Below are positions 55,830-64,000 of a stretch of 64,000 bases of DNA, piece by piece. Each line of letters opens with the position of its first letter. Position 1 is the stretch's first letter. Made by a program: the position numbers and the translations under genes. Source of the DNA: Verrucomicrobiia bacterium (GTDB lineage: Bacteria; Verrucomicrobiota; Verrucomicrobiia; Verrucomicrobiales; Akkermansiaceae); the NCBI GenBank assembly GCA_030432565.1, contig JAUIGV010000005.1, positions 62,001 through 126,000 on the forward strand, read 5' to 3'. The notes under the pieces are model-generated. The model did no database searches. It was not told the DNA's origin and saw only the letters and a list, made by a program, of their open reading frames with translations.

Positions 55830-56477
55830 GTGAAAGATGAAAAAATCCCCCTTCTGGTCTGGCTCATTTGGGCCGCACTTGCCATCTCCATCTTTGGCGC
55901 GATCCACGGAAAGAACTGGTCGGTGCTCTTCATTTCATCCGGAACCCTCTTTCTGACCTGGCTGCCGATCGCGTATGCGGATCGCTTCGATATTAAAATC
56001 CCGAGCCGATTCGCCACTGCTATCGTTGTTTTCATTTTCGCAACCCTGTTTCTTGGTGAGATCAAGGACTTCTATGAGCGATTCTGGTGGTGGGATGTTA
56101 TCCTTCACACCGGTTCCGCTGTCGCCTTCGGGCTCACCGGGTTTATCCTTATCTTTATGCTTTTCGAGGGCGACCGCTTCGCCGCGCCTCCGATCGCCAT
56201 TTCCTTCCTCAGCTTTTGTGTCGCGATGGCAATTGGCAGCATCTGGGAAATCTTCGAGTTTGCGATGGACCAGCTCTTTGGCATGAACATGCAAAAATCA
56301 GGACTCGTCGATACAATGTGGGACTTGATCGTGGATGCAATCGGTGCACTTTTCGCCGCGATCACCGGCTTTCTCTACCTCAAGACTCCGCGCAATTCCG
56401 GCCTGGGACGTTGGATCAAGGACTTCATCGAGAAAAACCGCAGCAAGTTCGGAAAAATAGACAACGGAGGAACCTGA
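55830..56477 (+). CDS. DUF2238 (YjdF-like) membrane protein
   Basis: 215 residues starting at GTG 55830, about six spans. Family blocks: FWWWDVILHTGSAVAFGLTG, AMAIGSIWEIFEFAMDQLFG and LVDTMWDLIVDAIGALFAAI, with a conserved His, Glu and Asp set near the membrane. The function of the family is unknown. It follows fumarase by 46 bases and precedes the LamG/CotH gene by 51. Confidence 0.88.
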   Translation: MKDEKIPLLVWLIWAALAISIFGAIHGKNWSVLFISSGTLFLTWLPIAYADRFDIKIPSRFATAIVVFIFATLFLGEIKDFYERFWWWDVILHTGSAVAFGLTGFILIFMLFEGDRFAAPPIAISFLSFCVAMAIGSIWEIFEFAMDQLFGMNMQKSGLVDTMWDLIVDAIGALFAAITGFLYLKTPRNSGLGRWIKDFIEKNRSKFGKIDNGGT

Positions 56478-56528
56478 TCTTTCCATTGGCAGGGGCGAAA
56501 AACTTCGCGTATGTTGTCCGAACACACA

Positions 56529-59500
56529 ATGCGAAAACAAACCATTTTTCTTGCCTGTCTGCTGATCACCAATTGCCTTGCTGCTCCATCGGACGACCTC
56601 CTGGCTTACTGGAATCTCGACAACAACACCACCGACTCCGCCCCCTCGGGAGCAACCAATGATAATGGATCTTGGATTGGCGGAAGTTCTTATAGTTCAA
56701 GCAACGCCCAATTCGGTGCGGCCGGCGTATTCAACGGCAGCAACTACATTTCCATCCCCAGTAGCAGCGATATTGCTAGCAATGGCGGGAGCCTCACCAT
56801 CTCGGTGTGGTGCCAGGTCGGGACCTGGGATAGAAGTTGGCAGGCCCTTCTAAGCAAAGGAGAGGGCACAAACTACCGGATCGCCCGCCAGTCAAACGAT
56901 CAAAATGCGATCTCTTACGCAGGCGGATCGGCCGACATTGGCGGAGGAGCCGTTAATGATGGCAACTGGCATCACGTCATGGCGGTCTCAGAAGCGGGTG
57001 AAGGAACATATTTGTATGTCGACGGGCAAGAAGTTGCCACCGGCGTGGCCCCCAGCCTCACAGACCAGGGGCTGAATCTCCTCATTGGGGAAAACCCGGG
57101 GGCAACGGGACGCCGGTGGAACGGAGGAATCGACGATGTGGCAATTTTTGACGCTCCGCTCAGCGCATCCCAAGCAAGGGCAATTCACGATTTGGGCACC
57201 ATCTATGGCTACCCTATGGGCGATGCCATTCAGATCCTCGACGCCCACGACAACCGGGGGGCTGTCACCATTGGAAATGAAACATGGAGTTATGAACCCA
57301 CCGATACCGGTTCGGGCACCTTTATTCCCCTCGGAAATGATCTCAGCGGAGTTGATCTTTCCGCCGGCCCTTCGATCACCCTGTTTGAAAGTAACCCAAT
57401 TTTTATCACCTCCGGCGGAACAGCCACCCTCTCCTGGCAAATCTCCCCACCATTTTCGGCAATCTCAATCGACAATGGTATCGGAAGCGTTCTGGCTCAG
57501 ACCGATGGCAGCGGGGCCGGAAGCATCTCGGTATCCCCGACCATCAGCACCACTTACACGATCACCGCAACCAATGTCGATGGTGACACACTACGCAGCA
57601 CGAATCTTTTCGTCGATGTCGATCCGTCGACTCCCCGCATCAACGAATTTTCAGCGGATACTGCAGCCGACGGCCTCCTCGATGAGGATGGAGACACCGA
57701 GGACTGGATTGAGATTTATAATCCCGGTCCCAACGCCGCCGACCTTTCCACTTTTTATCTGACGGATGACATCACCGCACTCAGCAAGTGGGCGATTCCC
57801 GCAGTGGTCATGCAGCCGGATACTTATCTCATCATCTTCGCTTCCGGAAAAGATCGGGCAGTTGCTGGAAACGAACTGCATACCAATTTCAGGTTATCGG
57901 CAAATGGAGAATATCTTGCTCTCACTCGTGACGACGGCAGCGGCGGATTCACAGTCGCCGGCGAATTCTCACCAGCATACCCGCCCCAGGAAGAGGGCTT
58001 TTCCTATGGTTTCGCCCCGGACGGCCTCACTCTTGGCTTCCTTGAGAATCCAACGCCCGACGCCCCCAACGGAGCAGTGGCCCAAGGATTTGTGGCCGAC
58101 ACCACCTTTGATATCGACCGTGGATTCTACACAGCCCCTTTCAATCTCACCATCAGCACGGCTACTCCGGATGCACAAATTCGCTATACTACCGATGGTT
58201 CCGAACCGACCGCGACCAACGGGATTATCTATTCCGGGCCGATCAATATCAGCTCAACCACGACGATCCGCGCAGCAGCATTCAAGGCCGGATTTTTCGA
58301 AACAAATGTTGATACCCACACCTACTTCTTTCTCGACGACGTGCGAACCCAGTATGCCAACGGAGCAGCTCCAAGCGGTTGGCCCACCGGCCCGGTGAAC
58401 GGACAGGTCTTCAACTACGGAATGGATCCTGACATCACCAATCGATACTCTTCGCAGGAAATGATCGACGCTCTCTCAGCAATCCCTTCGATCTCACTCT
58501 CAACAAACCAAGCCAACCTGACCGGAGGTGGAAGTCAGGGGATCTACGTCAATCCGGGATCACGGGGAAGGAGCTGGGAACGCCCCGCCTCGTTTGAGGT
58601 GATTCACCCTGACGGCACCACCAGAAACCTGCAGAGCAACTGTGGCATCCGCATTCGGGGAGGCTTCAGCCGGAGCACCGCAAATCCCAAACACGCTTTC
58701 CGGATTTTCTTTAGAAACGAATACGGAGATGGAAAGCTCAACTACCCGATGTTTGGAGCCGAGGGTGTTGACCAATTCGACAAGCTGGACCTGAGGACTT
58801 CCCAAAACTACTCATGGGCATTTCAGAACAGCACCTCCAACACCTTCCTCCGGGAAGTCTTGGGACGAGATTTACAGCGCTCGTTCGAGCGCCCCTACAC
58901 CCGCAGCCGATACTATCACCTTTACCTCAATGGTGTTTACTGGGGACTTTTCATGACCCAGGAGCGGGCCGAGGCAAACCACGGGGAAGCTTATCTCGGC
59001 GGGGATGATCAGAACTACGACACCATTAAATCAGCTGGCAGCAGCGGAGGATACAACACCGAGGCAACCGATGGCTCCTTCGCCACCGGAAGCGATTGGA
59101 ACACCCTTTGGAGCATGTCAAGAAACCAGCAAACGACTCCTACAGATGCGAACTTCATGATGATGCAGGGACTCAACCCGGATGGATCAAGAAACCCCTC
59201 TCTCCCCATTTATTTGGACGTCGACAACCTCATCGATTACCAAATGATCATCGGTTACACAGGAAACTACGACGCGCCCCTTTCCGACTTCGTGGGTGCT
59301 TCCAATAACTGGTATGCCGTCCGGGATCGAGAGCGCGACAGCTTTGGCTTCCAGTTCTTCGTCCACGATGGCGAGCACTCCATGGGGGCAGGAGGAAAAT
59401 GGAACGGTGCCAACGACCGTATCAACACCACCAATGGTGCCGGCAGCCGTACCTCATATAACAAGAGCAACCCTTCTTTCCTGCACTTTGATCTCGCTGA

Positions 59501-61547
59501 AGGAACCGAGGAGTATCGCTTGCGTTTTGCTGATCGCGCCCACCTCGCTCTTTTTAATGGCGGGCAACTGACCAGAGACCGGGTCTTCGCCTTGATGGAC
59601 GCCCGTCGATCGACGGTATCCGATGTCATCATTGCAGAGTCCGCCCGCTGGGGAGACTCCAAGCGAACCGATCCTCTTGATGAGCAAGACTGGATCAACG
59701 CCGTAAACAGCCTGATTGGAATCATCAACAACCGAAGCGAGGACTTTCTCGGACACCTCCGCTTGGCCGATCTTTACCCCGACCTTGCAGCACCAAGGTA
59801 TTCGCAACATGGAGGCAAGGTCACCCCGGGAACCTCCATCAACGCTATTGTTCCTACTGCCGGAACACATTTCTACTACATGATCGGAACGGGCGATCCC
59901 GATGAAACCGATTGGCAGGACGCCCTCGATCCCCGACTGCTGGGCGGCTCCGTCAATCCAGCCGCTTCGATGTTGGCCATCAATGGCGGTGGCGGTGGTG
60001 TTGTTGAAACAGACTACATCAACAATGGTGAAAGCTGGAAGTATCTCGATGACGGGAGTAATCAAGGGACCGCCTGGCGGAATCCCGCCTTCAACGATAG
60101 CCAGTGGGCCTCGGGTAATGCGGAACTGGGATACGGCGACGGCGACGAAACAACGATGGTGGCTTCCGGGCCTAACAACGCAAAGTTCGCGACCACCTAC
60201 TTCAGGAAAAACGTCACCATTCCAGACCCTTCGGTCTTCGGCGATTTTCAGCTCAGAATTACCTATGACGATGCCTATGCCGTCTATGTAAACGGAGCAG
60301 AAGTTGCCCGTCATGCCAGCCTGCCGGCCAACCCTGCCTTTGATTTGTATTCAGGAAATACGGTCGGCGACAACGCGATCGACAGCCTTTCCATTCCTGT
60401 TTCGGCATTCTCCGCCGGGCAAAACACAATCGCCGTGGAAGTTCACCAGGGCAATGGCACCAGTTCCGACCTTAGCTTCGATCTTTCTCTCACCGGGCGT
60501 CCGGAGGGAGACGGAGAAACAATCGTCCTTAACCTCCCCGAGACCATCAATGAGCCGGTCTGGATCAAGTCGCGAACCTACAACTCAATTTCGGGAACCT
60601 GGAGCGCCCTGAACCAGGCTTTCTTCTCAACCGCTGAACCAGCGACACCGACTGATATTGTCATCAGCGAAGTTCACTACCACCCAACCGAACCTACCGC
60701 TGCCGAACTTGCCGTCGATCCCACGTTCGACCAAGATGACTTTGAGTTCATTGAGATCTTAAACATTGGCTCAAGGACAGTGGATCTCGGAGACGCCGCC
60801 TTTGTCCTCATTCCTGTTGGCAACAATCTCGAGGGGGTGGAATTCACCTTTCCCCAAGGCACCCTGATCGCCCCCGGTCAGCGACTGGTCATTGCAGCCA
60901 ACGCCACGGCCTTTGCGGCGCGGTATCCCGGAGTGGCCATTGCCGGCGACTACTCGAGCCGCCTCTCAAACACCGGAGAGTGGGTCACCCTGGTAGACCG
61001 TGATGGTAACGTCATCGATAGCTTCCGCTACAATGACATTTCACCATGGCCGGAAAGCGCGGACGGCACCGGACCATCTCTGGTCCGAATTTCCCCCGCT
61101 TCAGATCTTGATCCAAACCTTTCCACAAGCTGGACTTCCAGCCCCACCTCCGGAGGAAGCCCCGGGGCGGCGGACGGCACCCCCTTCGTTGGAGATCCTC
61201 TGGCTGATCTTGATGGCGATGGTTTTGTCGCGATCATCGAATATGCGCAGGGATTATCCGATACGGTCTTCTCAGCCGGAGAACACATCGACACCTCCAC
61301 CATTGATGTCGACGGAGTCATTTACCCCGCGTTCAGCTTCCGGGAAGATCCCAATGCCACCGATGCCTCGATCTCGATCGAAGTATCACCGGGTTTGGCA
61401 ACCGGAACGTGGATTGGAGGCGGAGCTTCCTTGATCTTCGTCAACACCGTGAATGATCCCGATGGCATCCCCCGCCACACCTACCGGCTCAACACTCCCT
61501 TTAGTTCCACCTCGCGAAACTTCTTCCGCCTGAAAGTCACCTACTAG
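56529..61547 (+). CDS. Giant secreted LamG / lamin-tail / CotH protein
   Basis: 1672 residues from the ATG at 56529, directly before a signal peptide (FLACLLITNCLAAPS). Order by motif: LamG/concanavalin-like (about 20-215, LTISVWCQVG and NWHHVMAVSEAGEGTYLYVD), Ig-like (275-360), lamin-tail domain (365-500, INEFSADTA then DWIEIYNPGPNAADLSTFYL), chitobiase C-terminal-like (515-600, IRYTTDGSEP), CotH core (about 650-1090, CGIRIRGGFSRSTANPKHAF and GFQFFVHDGEHSM), jelly roll (about 1180-1330, YAVYVNGAEVARH), a second lamin-tail domain (about 1350-1490) and a C-terminal tail ending FFRLKVTY. It is a paralogue of the protein at 18062-22453 with a LamG unit in place of the discoidin-like one. Confidence 0.9.
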   Translation: MRKQTIFLACLLITNCLAAPSDDLLAYWNLDNNTTDSAPSGATNDNGSWIGGSSYSSSNAQFGAAGVFNGSNYISIPSSSDIASNGGSLTISVWCQVGTWDRSWQALLSKGEGTNYRIARQSNDQNAISYAGGSADIGGGAVNDGNWHHVMAVSEAGEGTYLYVDGQEVATGVAPSLTDQGLNLLIGENPGATGRRWNGGIDDVAIFDAPLSASQARAIHDLGTIYGYPMGDAIQILDAHDNRGAVTIGNETWSYEPTDTGSGTFIPLGNDLSGVDLSAGPSITLFESNPIFITSGGTATLSWQISPPFSAISIDNGIGSVLAQTDGSGAGSISVSPTISTTYTITATNVDGDTLRSTNLFVDVDPSTPRINEFSADTAADGLLDEDGDTEDWIEIYNPGPNAADLSTFYLTDDITALSKWAIPAVVMQPDTYLIIFASGKDRAVAGNELHTNFRLSANGEYLALTRDDGSGGFTVAGEFSPAYPPQEEGFSYGFAPDGLTLGFLENPTPDAPNGAVAQGFVADTTFDIDRGFYTAPFNLTISTATPDAQIRYTTDGSEPTATNGIIYSGPINISSTTTIRAAAFKAGFFETNVDTHTYFFLDDVRTQYANGAAPSGWPTGPVNGQVFNYGMDPDITNRYSSQEMIDALSAIPSISLSTNQANLTGGGSQGIYVNPGSRGRSWERPASFEVIHPDGTTRNLQSNCGIRIRGGFSRSTANPKHAFRIFFRNEYGDGKLNYPMFGAEGVDQFDKLDLRTSQNYSWAFQNSTSNTFLREVLGRDLQRSFERPYTRSRYYHLYLNGVYWGLFMTQERAEANHGEAYLGGDDQNYDTIKSAGSSGGYNTEATDGSFATGSDWNTLWSMSRNQQTTPTDANFMMMQGLNPDGSRNPSLPIYLDVDNLIDYQMIIGYTGNYDAPLSDFVGASNNWYAVRDRERDSFGFQFFVHDGEHSMGAGGKWNGANDRINTTNGAGSRTSYNKSNPSFLHFDLAEGTEEYRLRFADRAHLALFNGGQLTRDRVFALMDARRSTVSDVIIAESARWGDSKRTDPLDEQDWINAVNSLIGIINNRSEDFLGHLRLADLYPDLAAPRYSQHGGKVTPGTSINAIVPTAGTHFYYMIGTGDPDETDWQDALDPRLLGGSVNPAASMLAINGGGGGVVETDYINNGESWKYLDDGSNQGTAWRNPAFNDSQWASGNAELGYGDGDETTMVASGPNNAKFATTYFRKNVTIPDPSVFGDFQLRITYDDAYAVYVNGAEVARHASLPANPAFDLYSGNTVGDNAIDSLSIPVSAFSAGQNTIAVEVHQGNGTSSDLSFDLSLTGRPEGDGETIVLNLPETINEPVWIKSRTYNSISGTWSALNQAFFSTAEPATPTDIVISEVHYHPTEPTAAELAVDPTFDQDDFEFIEILNIGSRTVDLGDAAFVLIPVGNNLEGVEFTFPQGTLIAPGQRLVIAANATAFAARYPGVAIAGDYSSRLSNTGEWVTLVDRDGNVIDSFRYNDISPWPESADGTGPSLVRISPASDLDPNLSTSWTSSPTSGGSPGAADGTPFVGDPLADLDGDGFVAIIEYAQGLSDTVFSAGEHIDTSTIDVDGVIYPAFSFREDPNATDASISIEVSPGLATGTWIGGGASLIFVNTVNDPDGIPRHTYRLNTPFSSTSRNFFRLKVTY

Positions 61548-61590
61548 CAAAAAAAAACCGAGTCTCCGCCAAGAGCCTCGGTTCTTTGAA
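61548..61590. terminator. Bidirectional terminator between CotH and bamA
   Basis: AACCGAG at 61556-61562 and CTCGGTT at 61577-61583 form the stem. The plus strand continues as CTTTG; on the minus strand a run of eight or more T follows, so it should end bamA transcription and probably the CotH transcript too. Confidence 0.88.
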
Positions 61591-61613
61591 ATGATTGCTA
61601 AGGCCCCTCTTTT

Positions 61614-63977
61614 TTAGAATTGATAGTTCATGTAGAACTGGATCTGGGCGCCATCGTCGGCCCGGTCGTCGGGCGTCTCAACGGGAACCGCGTAATCCAC
61701 AGCAAGCGGTCCGATGCCCGGAAGATTGAGACGAACACCAAGTCCCACATCACTGGCCATATTACTGGTATCAAAGTCCCACGAATCCGAGTTCACAAAT
61801 CCGGCATCATAAAAGACCGCACCTCTCACCGAACCAATCACGGGGAAGGTCAGCTCCAAGGAACCGAAGACACTGGTCGCACCTCCAAGAACTTCCTGGG
61901 TGGCATTGGGTCCGGTATCGTCACGGGGACCAATATCACGGAACTGGAATCCACGCAGATCACGGGCACCACCGAGAAACTGACGTTCAAAGATAGGAAT
62001 TTGATCGTTGTCACCATGGCTATCAACCACCGCAAATGATCCCCTCGCCGTCAGGATGGTATCAAAGGGAAGAGCCCAGTGCTTGGTCCCGGATCCCGAT
62101 ACCGTGAAAGTATCGACTTCACCACCAAGGAAACCACCGGCGTAGGTCACACCGAGATCAACCTTGTGTCCCTTGCGGGGCAATTGGTTGCTGTCACGAC
62201 TATCGTAAACGTAGTTGAGGGAAATCGCACTCCGGAGGTATTTGTCTTCCTCATCCTTGAAGGCCTGTGAAGTGTCGCTCTCAGCTTCGATCTCTATTGT
62301 TTCGATGCGGTATTCTCCTTTAATATAACTCCGGCGACCAACTGGCTTCCGGAGGAAAACAGAGGCTCCAATATTGGTTTGATCAAACTCCGGGCTGAGG
62401 AAAATGAGGTCGCGATAATAGAGATCGGTTCCGAGCGAGAGCTTCTGCCCAAGGAACCAGGGCTCCACCAGCGAAACCCGGAAATCCGTGCGCTGTGCAC
62501 CAATCTGCAGGTTTACGCTGAAACGCTGTCCAGCACCGGTAAACCTCCCCCAGTTCGTGATATCAAAGTTGGATTGCTCGAGGTTAATCCGGCCAATCAC
62601 ACTATCGATGGAACTAAACCCGACTCCAAAGTTGATCGATCCGGTCTTTTGCTCCTGAACGAGAATGTTCACATCGCGGTAACCGTCTTGCGAACTGTTC
62701 GAGCCCGTCACTTGGACGTCTTGGAAATAGCCCAGATTCTGAAGGCGGCGCTTCGTGGTCTCGAGATCCACCGAATTGTAATTTTCACCCGGACGCATGG
62801 GCACCTCTCGGCGAATCACGCGGTCCTGACTCTTGGTATTCCCCTGAATGTTGACCCGCCCAACACGCTTCCGCGTTCCAGGAGTGATCCGGTAAAAAAT
62901 GTTCACCCTGGCTCCCTCGGTCTCGCGAACATCAGGAACAACCGAGACATCGGCATACCCGCGTGAACCGTAATAACTGCGAATCATCCGGATATCATCC
63001 CTCATTTTCTTTGAAGAATAGGGCATGTTGCCGATGAGGCTCAACGCAGGCATAAGCTCTTCCTTCTTGAAAACCTTGATTTCGGGGAAGGCAATCGCAT
63101 TGACGGTATAGCGGGGTCCCTCGACAACCGGAATGACGAGGTCCACGCCATCACCCTTGCGTGGAATCCGCTTCGGCGAGCCCACTCGGGCACGCCAAAA
63201 CCCCTTGCTCTTATAAAAATCCTCCAGCTTCTGGATATCCTCATCAAGGATCAGGGCATTAATCCGCCCTGATTTGGACAAGAAGGAAAACCATCCCTTT
63301 TCCTTGGTCGACATCTCCTTGCGCAGGTCGGCGTCCTTTAGGATGCGATTGCCCTCGAAACGAATATTGTAGACTTCATTTTTCTCCCCTTCTCCGATCA
63401 AGAACACCAAATCAGCATAACCGTCCTTACCCGTCGACTGAAGCCGGTGACTGACGGTGACATCCGGATAGCCGTAGCCTTCGTAATACTTTTCGATATT
63501 CTGGCGCGCTTTCACAATCTCCGCATCGCTCAAGATTTGACCTACCGTCACTTTCGTTTCTCCCGCCAATTTCTTGTCGGAGAATTTCGCATTCCCGTCA
63601 AATCCGACGCCCCGGATCAACGGGCGCGTAACCACTTCGGCGATCACCTTGACGCCACCGGCAACATCTTCGGCAAAAAACTCCACATCATCGACGAGAC
63701 CACTTTCGTAAAGAGTCCTAATATCGCCATCGAGCATGGTCTGGGAGTAGGTCTTCCCCGGCGCAACTGCCATGTGAGTCCGCAGACGAGCTTCGTTCAC
63801 GGTCTTCGCCCCGCGATAACGAATCTCAACCGCAGTAATCTTCTTATCGTCAAAGAGAGCGGCTTCGCTCAGAAAATCCTGCCCGGTGGCACACCCCACC
63901 ATGACCGGGCTGGTAAATAAAAGACTGCCCAAGGTAAAGGCCCTGAGGGATTGTTTCGGAGTCACAGATGATCGCAT
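61614..63977 (-). CDS. bamA: Outer membrane protein assembly factor BamA
   Basis: 787 residues, signal peptide of about 28. Five POTRA domains at about 45-420 (TAVEIRYRGAKTVNEARLRT, RGVGFDGNAKFSDKKLAGET, VYNIRFEGNRILKDADLRKE, YTVNAIAFPEIKVFKKEELM, GRVNIQGNTKSQDRVIRREV), then the Omp85 barrel with GSINFGVGFSSIDSVIGRIN, lid-loop block ERQFLGGARDLRGFQFRDIG (a VRGF-like motif) and the final strand ending YMNYQF, a normal OMP end signal. The signal region ends PVMVGCATG, so a lipid-modified Cys is conceivable but the lipobox is not canonical. It inserts outer-membrane barrels such as the TolC-like protein here. Confidence 0.95.
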   Translation of the reverse strand: MRSSVTPKQSLRAFTLGSLLFTSPVMVGCATGQDFLSEAALFDDKKITAVEIRYRGAKTVNEARLRTHMAVAPGKTYSQTMLDGDIRTLYESGLVDDVEFFAEDVAGGVKVIAEVVTRPLIRGVGFDGNAKFSDKKLAGETKVTVGQILSDAEIVKARQNIEKYYEGYGYPDVTVSHRLQSTGKDGYADLVFLIGEGEKNEVYNIRFEGNRILKDADLRKEMSTKEKGWFSFLSKSGRINALILDEDIQKLEDFYKSKGFWRARVGSPKRIPRKGDGVDLVIPVVEGPRYTVNAIAFPEIKVFKKEELMPALSLIGNMPYSSKKMRDDIRMIRSYYGSRGYADVSVVPDVRETEGARVNIFYRITPGTRKRVGRVNIQGNTKSQDRVIRREVPMRPGENYNSVDLETTKRRLQNLGYFQDVQVTGSNSSQDGYRDVNILVQEQKTGSINFGVGFSSIDSVIGRINLEQSNFDITNWGRFTGAGQRFSVNLQIGAQRTDFRVSLVEPWFLGQKLSLGTDLYYRDLIFLSPEFDQTNIGASVFLRKPVGRRSYIKGEYRIETIEIEAESDTSQAFKDEEDKYLRSAISLNYVYDSRDSNQLPRKGHKVDLGVTYAGGFLGGEVDTFTVSGSGTKHWALPFDTILTARGSFAVVDSHGDNDQIPIFERQFLGGARDLRGFQFRDIGPRDDTGPNATQEVLGGATSVFGSLELTFPVIGSVRGAVFYDAGFVNSDSWDFDTSNMASDVGLGVRLNLPGIGPLAVDYAVPVETPDDRADDGAQIQFYMNYQF

Positions 63978-64000
63978 AAGGTGAAATGTTTCGTTGATGA

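Overview
The window looks like chromosomal DNA of a marine or soil Verrucomicrobium (order Verrucomicrobiales or close to it). This rests on gene content, not on a search. Typical of that group are a DUF1549/DUF1553 cytochrome paired with a Tat-exported DUF1501 protein, PEP-CTERM anchoring, very large secreted CotH/lamin-tail proteins, small 'NPYQAP'-type membrane proteins, a LpxI-type lipid A enzyme and a BamA, which imply an LPS-bearing diderm. No phage, insertion sequence or CRISPR array was seen.

Region by region. (1) 1-7520, minus strand: a tight five-gene operon for TolC-like outer-membrane protein, periplasmic adaptor, GAF-HlyD fusion, PqqD-like/M50 protease-HlyD fusion, and a divergent SecA ATPase cut by the window edge. 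It has every part of a trans-envelope exporter except an ABC or RND pump, and is the best candidate here for an undescribed system. (2) 7756-12490, minus: sialic acid use, with aldolase (nanA), a kelch mutarotase fused to a sodium symporter, and a RenBP-type epimerase. (3) 12772-18041: FKBP isomerase, tRNA-Leu(CAA), LpxI, and on the other strand FloA, a small membrane protein and a GDSL hydrolase. (4) 18062-24680: a giant CotH/LTD surface protein divergent from a secreted two-barrel protein whose second barrel has lost the putative catalytic motif. (5) 24824-29849: purD-pyrR-pyrB-pyrC and a divergent nucleotidyltransferase. (6) 30135-36916: tRNA-Lys(TTT), mfd, a SurA-like isomerase, coaD and cstA. 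(7) 36978-41708: a probable metal- or redox-linked set (CxxC membrane protein, propeller-dihaem cytochrome, PEP-CTERM protein, His-rich barrel), with a structured leader before the cytochrome gene. (8) 41782-47998: DUF1501, DUF1549/1553, prepilin peptidase and serine ammonia-lyase. (9) 48041-52851: haem O synthase, two SCO-like proteins and a DUF420 protein for cytochrome oxidase assembly, plus an Nramp-like transporter. (10) 52862-63977: small membrane proteins, DUF5069, class I fumarase, DUF2238, a second giant CotH/LTD protein with LamG, and BamA.

How it fits together: the left operon could export some of the large secreted proteins. Four secreted proteins in the window end in a similar short beta-rich tail with a motif like FFRLKV, which might be a sorting signal. 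This link is inference only. The rest is ordinary core metabolism, respiration and envelope biogenesis.
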